The translations under genes were made by a program, and so were the position numbers. Positions 19,087-27,395 of a DNA stretch of 64,000 nt are shown in pieces; the stretch's first letter is position 1; each line of letters begins with the position of its first letter. The notes beneath the pieces were generated by a model, which saw nothing but the letters and a program-made list of their open reading frames with translations, did not search any database and was not told the DNA's origin. The DNA lies in NCBI GenBank assembly GCA_015478775.1, contig JADMKP010000004.1, positions 62,001 through 126,000 on the forward strand, written 5' to 3'. This DNA is from Fermentimonas sp. GTDB taxonomy: Bacteria > Bacteroidota > Bacteroidia > Bacteroidales > Dysgonomonadaceae.

Positions 19087-19629
19087 ATGGGCAATCTTAG
19101 CAAATTTATCATAAACAAAATAATGGGTTGGAAAGTTATTGATCCATTTCCTGTTATCCCTAAATGTGTACTTGCCGTGGCGCCTCACACTAGCAACTGG
19201 GATTTTGTTGTGGGAAAACTTGCTTACAACTCTTTGGGCAGGCAGGCTAATTTTCTTATAAAGGCCGAATGGTTCTTCTTTCCTTTTAATATTATCTTTA
19301 GCAAAATGGGGGGGATACCTGTTAATAGAGATAGAAAAGAATCTCTTACAAATAAACTGGCCAAGGAGTTTAAAGTACGTAAATGGATGCACTTGGGCAT
19401 AACTCCCGAAGGAACACGCAAACCGGTGAAAGAATGGAAGAAAGGATTCTATTTTATTGCATTGAATGCAAAAGTGCCAATATTATTAATCGGCCTGGAT
19501 TATGGGAAGAAAGAGGCTCGAGTATTAGATATGTTCTACCCTACTGGAAACTACGAAGTAGATATTCTTAATATAAAAGATAGCTTTAAGGATATTGAAG
19601 CTAAAAAGCCTGAGAATTTCATTTTATAA
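19087..19629 (+). CDS. 1-acyl-glycerol-3-phosphate acyltransferase family protein
   Basis: PlsC-type acyltransferase of 180 residues. The catalytic box is APHTSNWD (His and Asp four residues apart) near residue 33, followed by the acceptor blocks GGIPVNRDRKE and ITPEGTRKP. It is shorter than E. coli PlsC (about 245), but this compact type is common in Bacteroidota. It may acylate lysophosphatidate or another lipid precursor at the inner membrane. It lies 43 bases after the ABC-F gene and may share its transcript. Confidence 0.88.
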   Translation: MGNLSKFIINKIMGWKVIDPFPVIPKCVLAVAPHTSNWDFVVGKLAYNSLGRQANFLIKAEWFFFPFNIIFSKMGGIPVNRDRKESLTNKLAKEFKVRKWMHLGITPEGTRKPVKEWKKGFYFIALNAKVPILLIGLDYGKKEARVLDMFYPTGNYEVDILNIKDSFKDIEAKKPENFIL

Positions 19630-19990
19630 AAACACCTAATCATTGCAAAAAAGTCTAAGTCTTGACGATTTAATTCCCAAACAAAGTAAGATTTCTCTCT
19701 AATTTTATAGGCAATTTGCTCTTACTTTAGTATTACCTTGCTCTTATGTTGCTCGTTTAAACTCCCTTTATATTAGGATTTGGTAATGCGCAAGTTAAAG
19801 TAAAGTTATAAACTGCACTGTCCTAAATAAGCTTGAATTTTTTATTAACACAAAGAATTAATCTAAAAACAAGGAATAAAAGAAATATAAACAAGGAGAT
19901 ATAATCCGAATGAAAATTATCTATAAACAAAGAAAATACAACCAGAAACATAATTAATCTATAAACAAAGAAAAAAAATCAAAGACAAAA
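19630..19990. other. 360-bp intergenic stretch between convergent genes
   Basis: No gene is visible. It holds a 9-bp inverted repeat (AAAGTAAGA at 19683-19691 and TCTTACTTT at 19720-19728, loop 28) that might be a weak terminator, and a cluster of short A-rich direct repeats at 19857-19974. Confidence 0.5.
19857..19974. repeat. cluster of imperfect A-rich direct repeats
   Basis: Two near-identical copies, AATTATCTATAAACAAAG (19915-19932) and AATTAATCTATAAACAAAG (19952-19970), each followed by AAAA. A weaker copy AATTAATCTAAAAACAAGG starts at 19857, and a partial one ATATAAACAAGG near 19886. The repeats lie directly after the dinB stop codon. Confidence 0.7.
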
Positions 19991-21076
19991 TTAATCCTCA
20001 AAATCGAGTTTCAACTGAATTCCTTCGGAGAGTAAAAAATTGAGGTCGGCTTCAGATTTTTTGATAGTAAGTCCCATTAACCTGATTTTCTTTTCTTCAA
20101 TATCCTCCACTTGCAAGAGAAGCTCTTTGCCTATTTCGAATAATTTATCGTAACTATTTACAAAGTTTTTAACCGTTTTGCTTCGTGTAACCATGGTAAA
20201 ATCGGCATACTTAACCTTTAGAGTAACTGTTTTGGCCATAAACTTTTTCTTCTCCAACCTTCGTTGTACCTCGTGTGCAATTTGGTCCAGAGCTCCAAGG
20301 ATATCTACAATCTCATCAAGGTCGTCTAAGAAGGTAACTTCAGCACCGAGTGACTTGCGAACCCTCTCCGACTCCACATCTCTATCGTCTATGCCTCTAA
20401 CATAATTATAGTAAGAGATTCCTGCTTTGCCAAACTCTTTTGCAAGGTCTAATTCGGACCACTGTTTTAAATCATATCCGGTTTTAATGCCCATTTCATC
20501 CATACGCCTAGCTGTGACTTTGCCCACTCCAAAGAATTTGTTTACAGGTAGTTTTTCTATGAAATCTTCAGCTTTATCAGGTTCGATAACAAATATCCCA
20601 TTAGGCTTTTTAACATCTGATGCAATCTTGGCGAGGAACTTATTGTATGATACTCCGGCAGATGCGGTAAGATGTGTACGGTTAAATATTTTCTGCTTTA
20701 TCTCTTTTGCAATGATAGTAGCAGAACGTGAGCCCTTATTATTCACTGTTACATCAAGAAATGCTTCATCAAGTGAAAGTGGCTCAACCATTGAAGTGTA
20801 TTCCAGAAATATCTGCATAATCTGATTTGATACGCTTCGGTAAACATCAAATCGGGGAGCTGCAAATATTAGATGTGGACATTTGCGAAGTGCTGTAACC
20901 GATGGCATGGCAGAGTAAACCCCATACTTGCGAGCTTCGTAACTGGCTGCTGCAACCACACCTCGCTTTTCGCCATAACCCACAGCTACAGGCTTACCAC
21001 GATACTCGGGATGATCGCGTTGCTCAATGGAGGCGTAGAAGGCGTCCATGTCGATATGGATTATCTTTCGGTTCAC
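19991..21076 (-). CDS. dinB: DNA polymerase IV (Y family)
   Basis: Translesion DNA polymerase of 361 residues. It begins with the Y-family catalytic block KIIHIDMDAFYASIEQRD, has the second acidic motif SLDEAFLDVT and the GVSYNKFLAKIASD palm motif, the helix-hairpin-helix GVGKVTARRMDEMGI and a C-terminal little-finger domain (from about 235). The C-terminus lacks an obvious beta-clamp motif that I can be sure of, though QLKLDFED is in the right place. It is the last gene of the umuD-umuC-DUF1697-dinB series, all in one direction; a 119-base gap with a umuC remnant separates it from DUF1697. Confidence 0.96.
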   Translation of the reverse strand: MNRKIIHIDMDAFYASIEQRDHPEYRGKPVAVGYGEKRGVVAAASYEARKYGVYSAMPSVTALRKCPHLIFAAPRFDVYRSVSNQIMQIFLEYTSMVEPLSLDEAFLDVTVNNKGSRSATIIAKEIKQKIFNRTHLTASAGVSYNKFLAKIASDVKKPNGIFVIEPDKAEDFIEKLPVNKFFGVGKVTARRMDEMGIKTGYDLKQWSELDLAKEFGKAGISYYNYVRGIDDRDVESERVRKSLGAEVTFLDDLDEIVDILGALDQIAHEVQRRLEKKKFMAKTVTLKVKYADFTMVTRSKTVKNFVNSYDKLFEIGKELLLQVEDIEEKKIRLMGLTIKKSEADLNFLLSEGIQLKLDFED

Positions 21077-21096
21077 GATTACAAATATAATATTTA

Positions 21097-21147
21097 TTAA
21101 TTACATTTAACCTTCAGAATATCATTTATATTAGTGGTATATTTTTA
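21097..21147 (-). pseudogene. remnant copy of the umuC 3' end
   Basis: Read on the - strand this encodes [15 protein letters not shown] and a stop. The true UmuC ends [16 protein letters not shown] and a stop. Over 21097-21143 it matches 21759-21805 at 42 of 47 bases, in the same frame and with the same stop codon. A stop (TAA) precedes the remnant, so it cannot be a gene. It shows that a second umuC tail lies on the far side of the DUF1697 gene. Confidence 0.85.
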
Positions 21148-21195
21148 CATCGTGTAATATTCATATGTTAATCGCCATTCGGTTGGCAACTTTTG

Positions 21196-21744
21196 TCATA
21201 TTATTTTTGTTGCTAATCTTAGAAGCTCATTTGTCGTTTTCCAATTTCGTGTTGTTGCTTTAACTTTTAGTTTGTTTTCCAAAAAGTTGTTGTTGAGTTT
21301 AGTATTTCCATATCCGTTTGGACAATACAAATAAACTGCATTTTGCGTAAAAGCTAATTCTTCACCTGCCTGTTTCTTTTCAACAATTTTTTCTTTATTA
21401 AATTCGGCGGGGTTATCGGCTAAAAAAGTTACGTGTAAAAATTGAGGTTCTTTGGAGTTGTCTTTCGTAAAAGGATTATTTTCTATAATTGTCTCTAAAG
21501 TTTTTGCACTTAGTACAATTACAGGTACGTCAAATCCAAATTCTTTTTCAATTTGTGATAAGATTATTTTCTCAATTACTTTCGTGTCTGTTTCTTTTAC
21601 TGAAAATATGACATTGCCACTTTGCACATAGGTCTGTACATTTTCAAAGTTTAGCTTTTCATACATTCTTTTCAAAGCGTCCATTTTAATTATTTTTTGT
21701 CCGCTAACGTTTATTCCTCTTAGAATTGAAATATATGTCGTCAT
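21196..21744 (-). CDS. DUF1697 protein
   Basis: A 182-residue protein of the DUF1697 family: N-terminal TTYISILRGINVSGQKIIKMDAL, then the FENVQTYVQSGNVIF block and a C-terminal NWKTTNELLRLA. Function is unknown for the family. It starts 14 bases after umuC and lies between umuC and a second umuC tail, so it has probably been inserted into a umuC-dinB operon. Base composition is A/T-rich and Lys/Asn/Glu-rich, slightly more so than its neighbours by eye. Whether it has a role in DNA repair is open. Confidence 0.85.
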   Translation of the reverse strand: MTTYISILRGINVSGQKIIKMDALKRMYEKLNFENVQTYVQSGNVIFSVKETDTKVIEKIILSQIEKEFGFDVPVIVLSAKTLETIIENNPFTKDNSKEPQFLHVTFLADNPAEFNKEKIVEKKQAGEELAFTQNAVYLYCPNGYGNTKLNNNFLENKLKVKATTRNWKTTNELLRLATKII

Positions 21745-21758
21745 TTGTATGGTTGTTA

Positions 21759-21805
21759 TTAATCACACATAACCTCCAGAATATCATTTATATTAGTAGT
21801 ATATT
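21759..21805 (-). repeat. umuC 3' end, upstream copy of a 47-bp direct repeat
   Basis: Matches 21097-21143 at 42 of 47 bases. The copies are 662 bases apart and enclose the whole DUF1697 gene. Confidence 0.85.
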
Positions 21806-23021
21806 CTTTTGAGAGATGGTTGCGATGCATTTTAAATGTTTGTGCATCTCTTGAAGCTATTCTAACACCACTTTTGGTTCGCCTGTTGATATAATCCATC
21901 GCTTCCATAAGTTTAATGTGGCGGGGATTGGTATTCATCTCTGGGAAAAGAGAGGGTTGTAGGTTTTGGGTATTGATGAAGTCATAAAGTGTAACTCCTG
22001 CCCTTTTATAGCGACGATGAGGTTCATGTATTTGCTTGAGCCCTGCGACTACAAACTTTGCGATTTCGAGGGTTGATGAAGTGGGATATGGCAGCCTTAT
22101 CTCTACACTTCTGGCAATAGGCTCTACGCTATCTTTGAAAAAATTGGTTTGGATAAAAACCTGTATGCGGCGACAAAGAGATTCTTGACCACGCAATTTT
22201 ATTGCTGCTAGCGATGCAAATGTTATTACCCTCTCCTTCAATTCATCAAAGGTATCGTATTCTTTTTCGAATGTACGGGTGACAGAAAAGCTTTTAGATT
22301 TTTCACTATCATCTATCAACTCTATGGAGGGCATTCCTTTGAGTTCGCGTTGAAGGTTTACTCCCGTAATGGTCATGTGCTTTCGCACCCAAGACTCTGG
22401 CATCTGAACGAAATCTATCGCTTTTTTGGCACCCTCGGCATGGAGCTTTCTTGCACCACTACGCCCTACTCCCCATAAATCTTCAATTGGGAGCCATGCT
22501 AAAGCTTTGAGTCGTTTTTCTTCAGTATCCATAACATGGCAACCATTGGTTTGCACGGAGTACTTTTTGGCAATTCGATTGGCTATTTTGGCTAAAGCTT
22601 TTGTGGGAGCAATGCCTATGCCCACAGGTATAGATGTCCATTGGAAAACGCTATTCTTGATTTTTAGTCCGTACTCTCTCATATCTTCCTGAATACCTGA
22701 TAGGTGAAGGAAGCACTCGTCTATTGAGTAAATCTCTTGGTGGGGAGTAAAGTTTGATAGTATGCTCATTACCCGGCGACTCATATCTCCATAAAGGGCA
22801 AAGTTGGCTGAGTAGACTGCTATATTGTGTCTTTTGATTAGATCTGCCGCTTTAAATGCAGGGATGCCCATATCGATTCCTGCTGCTTTGGCTTCGTTGC
22901 TACGGGCAATAACGCATCCGTCGTTGTTGGAAAGCACAACAACGGGACGACCGTTTAAAGAGGGGTTGAAAACCCTCTCACAAGAGGCATAAAAATTATT
23001 GCAATCTACCAGAGCTACCAT
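21759..23021 (-). CDS. umuC: DNA polymerase V catalytic subunit (UmuC)
   Basis: Y-family translesion polymerase of 420 residues, the UmuC size. Seen: [20 protein letters not shown] with the first catalytic Asp, then [29 protein letters not shown] with the catalytic DE pair, and the C-terminal UmuC-specific region (about 300-420). It lies 34 bases after umuD, as in the usual umuDC operon, and probably needs cleaved UmuD for activity. The last 47 bases are duplicated beyond the next gene. Confidence 0.96.
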   Translation of the reverse strand: MVALVDCNNFYASCERVFNPSLNGRPVVVLSNNDGCVIARSNEAKAAGIDMGIPAFKAADLIKRHNIAVYSANFALYGDMSRRVMSILSNFTPHQEIYSIDECFLHLSGIQEDMREYGLKIKNSVFQWTSIPVGIGIAPTKALAKIANRIAKKYSVQTNGCHVMDTEEKRLKALAWLPIEDLWGVGRSGARKLHAEGAKKAIDFVQMPESWVRKHMTITGVNLQRELKGMPSIELIDDSEKSKSFSVTRTFEKEYDTFDELKERVITFASLAAIKLRGQESLCRRIQVFIQTNFFKDSVEPIARSVEIRLPYPTSSTLEIAKFVVAGLKQIHEPHRRYKRAGVTLYDFINTQNLQPSLFPEMNTNPRHIKLMEAMDYINRRTKSGVRIASRDAQTFKMHRNHLSKEYTTNINDILEVMCD

Positions 23022-23055
23022 TTTACTATCAGAGATATCATTTTATAAAAAAAAA

Positions 23056-23493
23056 TCAATTATGCCTTCTTATAGAATAGAGTATAATACCCCATACCAC
23101 CAAAGTATTTTCGGAAGTGATTGTGATAGGTTCGAATTGTGGGTTGGAGGGCATTAGCCTGCATACACCTTTCTCTATCTCGATACGCTTAACTGTGAAC
23201 TCTCCATCTAAGTAACAGAGAGCTATGCGGCCATGCGACCATTCTTCGGCTTTATCCACCACCAGCAGATCGCCTTCGCTGAAGTCTTCATTCATTGAGC
23301 TTCCTTTTACCTTAGCGTAAAAGGTTGCCTCTGGATGCTTGATGAGTAACCTATTTAAATCGATGCGCTCGCTCACAAAATCATCTACATTGGTGAAAGG
23401 GCCGGCAGCAACGATACCTGCTAAAGGAATTTCCATCTGTGAAAACTCGGGCTTATATATTTCGATTTGAGACGAACTGAACAGCTTTTTCAT
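23056..23493 (-). CDS. umuD: UmuD-like S24 autoprotease, mutagenesis subunit
   Basis: LexA-fold self-cleaving protein of 145 residues. The cleavage site is VAAGP (between Ala30 and Gly31). The catalytic serine is Ser66 in KGSSMNE and the lysine Lys102 in FTVKRI. No DNA-binding domain precedes the peptidase, so it is UmuD-like rather than LexA. Cleaved UmuD forms DNA polymerase V with UmuC, the next gene. A TAAGTTTG element ends four bases before the start codon, so the transcript may have almost no leader. A dyad lies further upstream. Confidence 0.93.
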   Translation of the reverse strand: MKKLFSSSQIEIYKPEFSQMEIPLAGIVAAGPFTNVDDFVSERIDLNRLLIKHPEATFYAKVKGSSMNEDFSEGDLLVVDKAEEWSHGRIALCYLDGEFTVKRIEIEKGVCRLMPSNPQFEPITITSENTLVVWGIILYSIRRHN

Positions 23494-23496
23494 CTT

Positions 23497-23543
23497 ACAA
23501 ACTTACATAAAAAATGATTTGCAGAAGAGTAGAAAATATGCAA
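23497..23543 (-). promoter_or_regulatory. umuDC promoter region with upstream dyad
   Basis: On the - strand TAAGTTTG (23497-23504) matches the -7 element. A perfect 6-bp dyad, TTTGCA (23517-23522) and TGCAAA (23538-23543) with a 15-base spacer, covers the expected -33 region. It could be an operator for damage induction; no consensus SOS box is known to me for this group. Confidence 0.4.
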
Positions 23544-23590
23544 AAAAACTTTTTTTTCGTAACAAATTCGCAACATCTTATTTTATTGGT

Positions 23591-23598
23591 TACATTTG
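23591..23598 (+). promoter_or_regulatory. candidate -7 element for the CDP-alcohol phosphotransferase gene
   Basis: TACATTTG matches TAnnTTTG and lies 48 bases before the ATG at 23646. Confidence 0.5.
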
Positions 23599-23645
23599 TA
23601 TAACGTGAAGATGGCACCTTACCAATAATAAAAACTAACAGCTAT

Positions 23646-24371
23646 ATGAATCTCGATAAACTAAAAATGGCCAAGTCGCTCAGACTTATATCAACTGGTA
23701 GGCAAAGAACTAATATATTACGTGGATGGGAACAAAAAACAATAGCTTACCTGGTACAGAAAATACCGGCTTGGATTAGCTCCGACGGTCTAACGGCAAT
23801 TGGTTTATTTGGCAATCTTATGGTTGCTGCAAGTTTTGTTCTTGGTGCGTTTGTAAATAGGTACATGTTGCTTATATCTGTTATTGGATTTGCTATAAAT
23901 TGGTTTGGCGACTCGTTGGACGGAAGGCTCGCTTACTATAGAAATACTCCCCGTAAATGGTATGGTTTCTCTCTCGATGTTACCGTAGACTGGATTGGTA
24001 CTCTGCTGATTGGTACAGGATTTACTATTTATGCACCCGGAATTTGGAAGTATACCGGCTTCTTCTTTGTGGTACTCTATGGATGGGAAATGATTACTGC
24101 TCAATTGCGATACAAAATTAGTGGACAATACTCTATTGATTCAGGAATTTTTGGCCCTACCGAGGTGCGAGTTCTTATTGCAACCATACTTATACTTGAG
24201 GTTTTTATTCCTGGTTCGATAAGATATCTGGCCACTCTGGCGTGTGTTGTTATTCTGATATCAAATTTGGTAGAAACACGCAAACTCCTTAAAATGGCAG
24301 ATGAACGTGATAAAGAAGAGAAGCGACTTAAAAAGGAGGAATTGAAAAACTTACACAAGGAGAATGCTTGA
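23646..24371 (+). CDS. CDP-alcohol phosphatidyltransferase family protein
   Basis: Inner-membrane enzyme of 241 residues with about six membrane helices. The family motif is seen at residues 89-115: D89, D92-G93, Gly107, D111 and D115 (DSLDG ... YGFSLDVTVD). These acidic residues bind the metal and CDP head. The substrate alcohol cannot be told; the motif has Tyr where AR is usual. A highly charged Lys/Glu tail (about 213-241) ends the protein. It is divergent from umuD and followed after 84 bases by yicC, which has its own promoter. Confidence 0.88.
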   Translation: MNLDKLKMAKSLRLISTGRQRTNILRGWEQKTIAYLVQKIPAWISSDGLTAIGLFGNLMVAASFVLGAFVNRYMLLISVIGFAINWFGDSLDGRLAYYRNTPRKWYGFSLDVTVDWIGTLLIGTGFTIYAPGIWKYTGFFFVVLYGWEMITAQLRYKISGQYSIDSGIFGPTEVRVLIATILILEVFIPGSIRYLATLACVVILISNLVETRKLLKMADERDKEEKRLKKEELKNLHKENA

Positions 24372-24430
24372 TATTGATACCCAGTTTTTTTTTTAAACCT
24401 CTACAACTTAATAAAATCGATCTAAATCTT

Positions 24431-24438
24431 TATCTTTG
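24431..24438 (+). promoter_or_regulatory. -7 element of the yicC-gmk unit
   Basis: TATCTTTG, an exact TAnnTTTG match, 17 bases before the yicC ATG. Confidence 0.65.
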
Positions 24439-24455
24439 CATAAAACAAGACAAAG

Positions 24456-25328
24456 ATGACACATTCAATGACGGGCTATGGTAAAGCTGTAGCTGAACTC
24501 CCAAATAAGAAAGTAACCATAGAGATAAGATCTCTTAATAGTAAGCAATTTGATCTTTATACACGTGTTCCGGTTATATATCGTGTGAAAGAGATAGAGC
24601 TTAGGAACTCGATTTCGCAGTTGCTTGAAAGGGGTAAGGTTGACTTAACTATTAATGTGGAGCAGTTTGCCAAAGATGTTTCTTCACGGATAGATTACAA
24701 TGTTCTCAATCAATACAAAAAAGATATTGAGCAGTGGTCCAACGACATGGGTGTTTCAGCGCCTGATGATTGGTTTTCTGTGCTATTGAGACTTCCTGAT
24801 GTAATGAAACAGGAAGTTGAGGAGCTAGACGATGAAGAATGGAACATCATAAAAGCAACTATCAATAAAGCAGTTGAAAGCCTAATAGTGTTTCGTGAAC
24901 AGGAGGGTAGGATGATGGAAAATGTGTTGATTGAGAAAATTAGCAATATCCGAAACCTCTTATCTGATATTGCTCCATTTGAAGGGGAGCGAATTGATAA
25001 AGTTAGAAATCGTATTTTAGAAGAATTAAACAATCTGGGAGGAATAGAATACGACAAAAATAGATTTGAACAGGAGCTTATTTACTATCTGGAAAAGCTT
25101 GACATTAACGAAGAAAAGACTCGCCTTTCTCATCACCTCAACTTTTTTGAAGAAATTCTTAAGGAGAATAAATCGCAGGGAAAAAAGCTTGGATTTATTA
25201 CACAAGAAATTGGTCGTGAGATTAATACACTGGGATCAAAATCTAACCAGTCGGGTATGCAACGGATTGTAGTTCAAATGAAAGATGAGCTAGAACAAAT
25301 AAAAGAACAGGTATTGAATATTCTTTAG
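24456..25328 (+). CDS. yicC: YicC-family endoribonuclease
   Basis: A 290-residue YicC/YloC protein. It starts with the family hallmark MTHSMTGYGKA and has IEIRSLNSKQFDLYTRVP near residue 25, and the C-terminal DUF1732 block GKKLGFITQEIGREINTLGSKSN. E. coli YicC is an RNA-cleaving protein; activity here is inferred. It precedes gmk by 49 bases, the common order in Bacteroidota and other bacteria, and the two probably form one transcript. Confidence 0.95.
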   Translation: MTHSMTGYGKAVAELPNKKVTIEIRSLNSKQFDLYTRVPVIYRVKEIELRNSISQLLERGKVDLTINVEQFAKDVSSRIDYNVLNQYKKDIEQWSNDMGVSAPDDWFSVLLRLPDVMKQEVEELDDEEWNIIKATINKAVESLIVFREQEGRMMENVLIEKISNIRNLLSDIAPFEGERIDKVRNRILEELNNLGGIEYDKNRFEQELIYYLEKLDINEEKTRLSHHLNFFEEILKENKSQGKKLGFITQEIGREINTLGSKSNQSGMQRIVVQMKDELEQIKEQVLNIL

Positions 25329-25377
25329 CAGAATATTAGGATATTACAATATCTCAAGTATAAATAAAGTGAGAAAG

Positions 25378-25935
25378 ATGGCCAAATTAATCATTATTTC
25401 AGCTCCATCAGGTGCTGGTAAATCAACATTAGTAAGATATCTGCTATCGCAGGATTTAAATATCAGATTTTCTATCTCTGCAACAAGTCGCAAGCCACGC
25501 GGGGAAGAGAAAGATGGAATAGAATATTATTTTCTTCCTCCTGATCAGTTTCGCTCACAAATTGAGAATAACGAGTTTCTTGAATATGAAGAGGTATACC
25601 CAGACAGGTTTTATGGTACACTTAAATCTGAAGTAGATAGGATAATTGCTGAAGGTAGTAATGTTATTTTTGATGTTGATTGCATAGGAGGATTAAATAT
25701 AAAGAAGATTTATGGAGATAAAGCACTGAGTATTTTTATTATGCCCCCTTCACTTGAGGTTTTGCGAGAGAGATTGGAAAAAAGAGGAACCGACTCGCCT
25801 AAAGTAATAGAGGGCAGACTAGCAAAAGCAGAGTATGAGATAAGCTTTGCCCCTCAATTTGACGTTACTATTTGCAATGATGATTATGATAGAACCAGGA
25901 CGGAGATTCTGAAAATTGTTACCGATTTTATATGA
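25378..25935 (+). CDS. gmk: guanylate kinase
   Basis: Cytoplasmic enzyme turning GMP and ATP into GDP and ADP, 185 residues from the chosen start. The P-loop SAPSGAGKSTLVRYLL is at the N-terminus, followed by the GMP-binding SATSRKPRGEEKDGIEYYF block and FLEYEEVYPDRFYGT. A GTG three codons upstream (25369) is in frame, but the ATG at 25378 begins exactly at the family start MAKLIIISAPSG, so it is preferred. Follows yicC. Confidence 0.96.
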   Translation: MAKLIIISAPSGAGKSTLVRYLLSQDLNIRFSISATSRKPRGEEKDGIEYYFLPPDQFRSQIENNEFLEYEEVYPDRFYGTLKSEVDRIIAEGSNVIFDVDCIGGLNIKKIYGDKALSIFIMPPSLEVLRERLEKRGTDSPKVIEGRLAKAEYEISFAPQFDVTICNDDYDRTRTEILKIVTDFI

Positions 25936-25986
25936 CTAATTAATACTTGCGGACATCCAATATAAAATCGTCTTTTATAGTTAATT

Positions 25987-26886
25987 ATGCAAAAGTTTCT
26001 TGAGAAATATTTGCTTCCTATAGCTATGGTATTGGGAATTGCATTCCACAAGCAACTTTCAGTTCTCTCACCAATACTTCCATTTCTTATAGCTTTAATG
26101 CTGTTTATTTCTTATTGCCGAGTAAGCATGAGTGATATCAGGCTAACTAAGTTTCATTACATTCTTCTGGCAATTCAATATGTGGGCAGTGCCACTATTT
26201 ACCTTCTTTTACGGCCTTTAAATGAGGTGTTGGCTCAGGCAGCGATGATATGCGTTCTTACTTCAACAGCCACATCTGCACCAGTAGTTGCCGGTTTACT
26301 AGGAGGTAGCATTTCGGTAACTGCAGCTTATTCAATCATCAGCAACCTGTCTATTGCATTAATTGGTCCTGTTTTTCTATCTTTTATTGGCCAAACGGAT
26401 AGAGATATAAGTTTAACCTCTTCATTTTGGCATATTTTAATTAGTGTTATCCCTATTCTTATCCTCCCGTTTATTATTGCTCTAACAGTACAAAAAGTTG
26501 CTCCCGTTGTTCATAAAAAGATACAATCGGCACAGATAATATCATTTTATATTTGGGCTGCTGCTCTTACTATTGTTATTGGAAATATTACTCAATACAT
26601 CCTGCTACAGGCTGATGGAAATTACACACTTGAAATTATTATAGCATCTACTTCACTTGTGATATGTTTGTTGCAGTTTTACTTTGGAAGAAAAATTGGA
26701 AGAAAGTTTGGGAGGACGGTAGCTGGTGGACAAGGGTTAGGTCAGAAAAACACAGTTCTTGCAATTTGGCTTACACAAACATATCTGAACCCGCTTGCAA
26801 CACTTGGCCCAGGTGCTTATGTTTTATGGCAGAATTTAGTTAATTCATGGCAGATTTGGAATCATGCTAAAATAAAGCATCAATAA
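25987..26886 (+). CDS. BASS-like (bile acid:sodium symporter type) membrane transporter
   Basis: A 299-residue polytopic membrane protein with about nine or ten helices. The conserved stretch AQAAMICVLTSTATSAPVVAGLLGG and the C-terminal GLGQKNTVLAIWLTQTYLNPLATLGPG resemble the BASS fold with its crossover helix. The substrate is unknown. It lies 51 bases after gmk in the same direction and may be the last gene of that unit. A 510-base gap follows. Confidence 0.75.
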   Translation: MQKFLEKYLLPIAMVLGIAFHKQLSVLSPILPFLIALMLFISYCRVSMSDIRLTKFHYILLAIQYVGSATIYLLLRPLNEVLAQAAMICVLTSTATSAPVVAGLLGGSISVTAAYSIISNLSIALIGPVFLSFIGQTDRDISLTSSFWHILISVIPILILPFIIALTVQKVAPVVHKKIQSAQIISFYIWAAALTIVIGNITQYILLQADGNYTLEIIIASTSLVICLLQFYFGRKIGRKFGRTVAGGQGLGQKNTVLAIWLTQTYLNPLATLGPGAYVLWQNLVNSWQIWNHAKIKHQ

Positions 26887-27395
26887 AAAACCCATAATAT
26901 ACATTAATGCCCAAATGTTATATAAAACTAACCAATATTAGCATTCACAACTTTTTAACATCATTTCGTAATTAAATTACATAAATTCCATACAAATAGA
27001 CTAAAATTTGATTTATTTAGTTTGGAAAAGTTACATATTACACCGAAATATTTGTATAAATGAAAAGCAATAATAAAAGTTTTGTATAGAAAGATATTTA
27101 AAAATGGTTTTTTTTCAAATAAAATAATTAAACTTGCATTTAGAAACTTTAAATAGAATAATACAATAACTGTATAAAAACACTGACAAAGTGTTAAACC
27201 AGCTAATTTAAAATTATATGCCTATGCTTAAACAAAAAAAACTATGAATGATAATGATTGTAGGTTTATTAGTGATTTTACACATACTAACCCTAAACAC
27301 GAAATAAAATAAGGATTGACTACTAATACTAATTTCTTATTTAAGAGGATTATAATTTTTCGGTATCAAATTTTTTAAATCAAACCAAAAAAGAT
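26887..27395 (+). other. long upstream region of the SusC/SusD pair
   Basis: This A/T-rich gap should hold the susC promoter and leader. No exact TAnnTTTG element with a proper TTTG upstream is seen; GTTTGG near 27020 followed by AAATATTTG near 27050 is the closest. A 22-codon reading frame (27244-27312, MNDNDCRFIS...) is present but has no supporting signal. No regulator gene (hybrid two-component, ECF/anti-sigma or SusR type) lies in or beside the gap. Confidence 0.5.

Noticed and set aside
19683-19728. 9-bp inverted repeat after the acyltransferase gene
   Set aside because: The loop is 28 bases and no T-run follows, so it is too weak to call a terminator.
27244-27312. 22-codon reading frame before susC
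   Set aside because: No ribosome-binding signal or similarity was seen; a leader peptide cannot be supported from one sequence.
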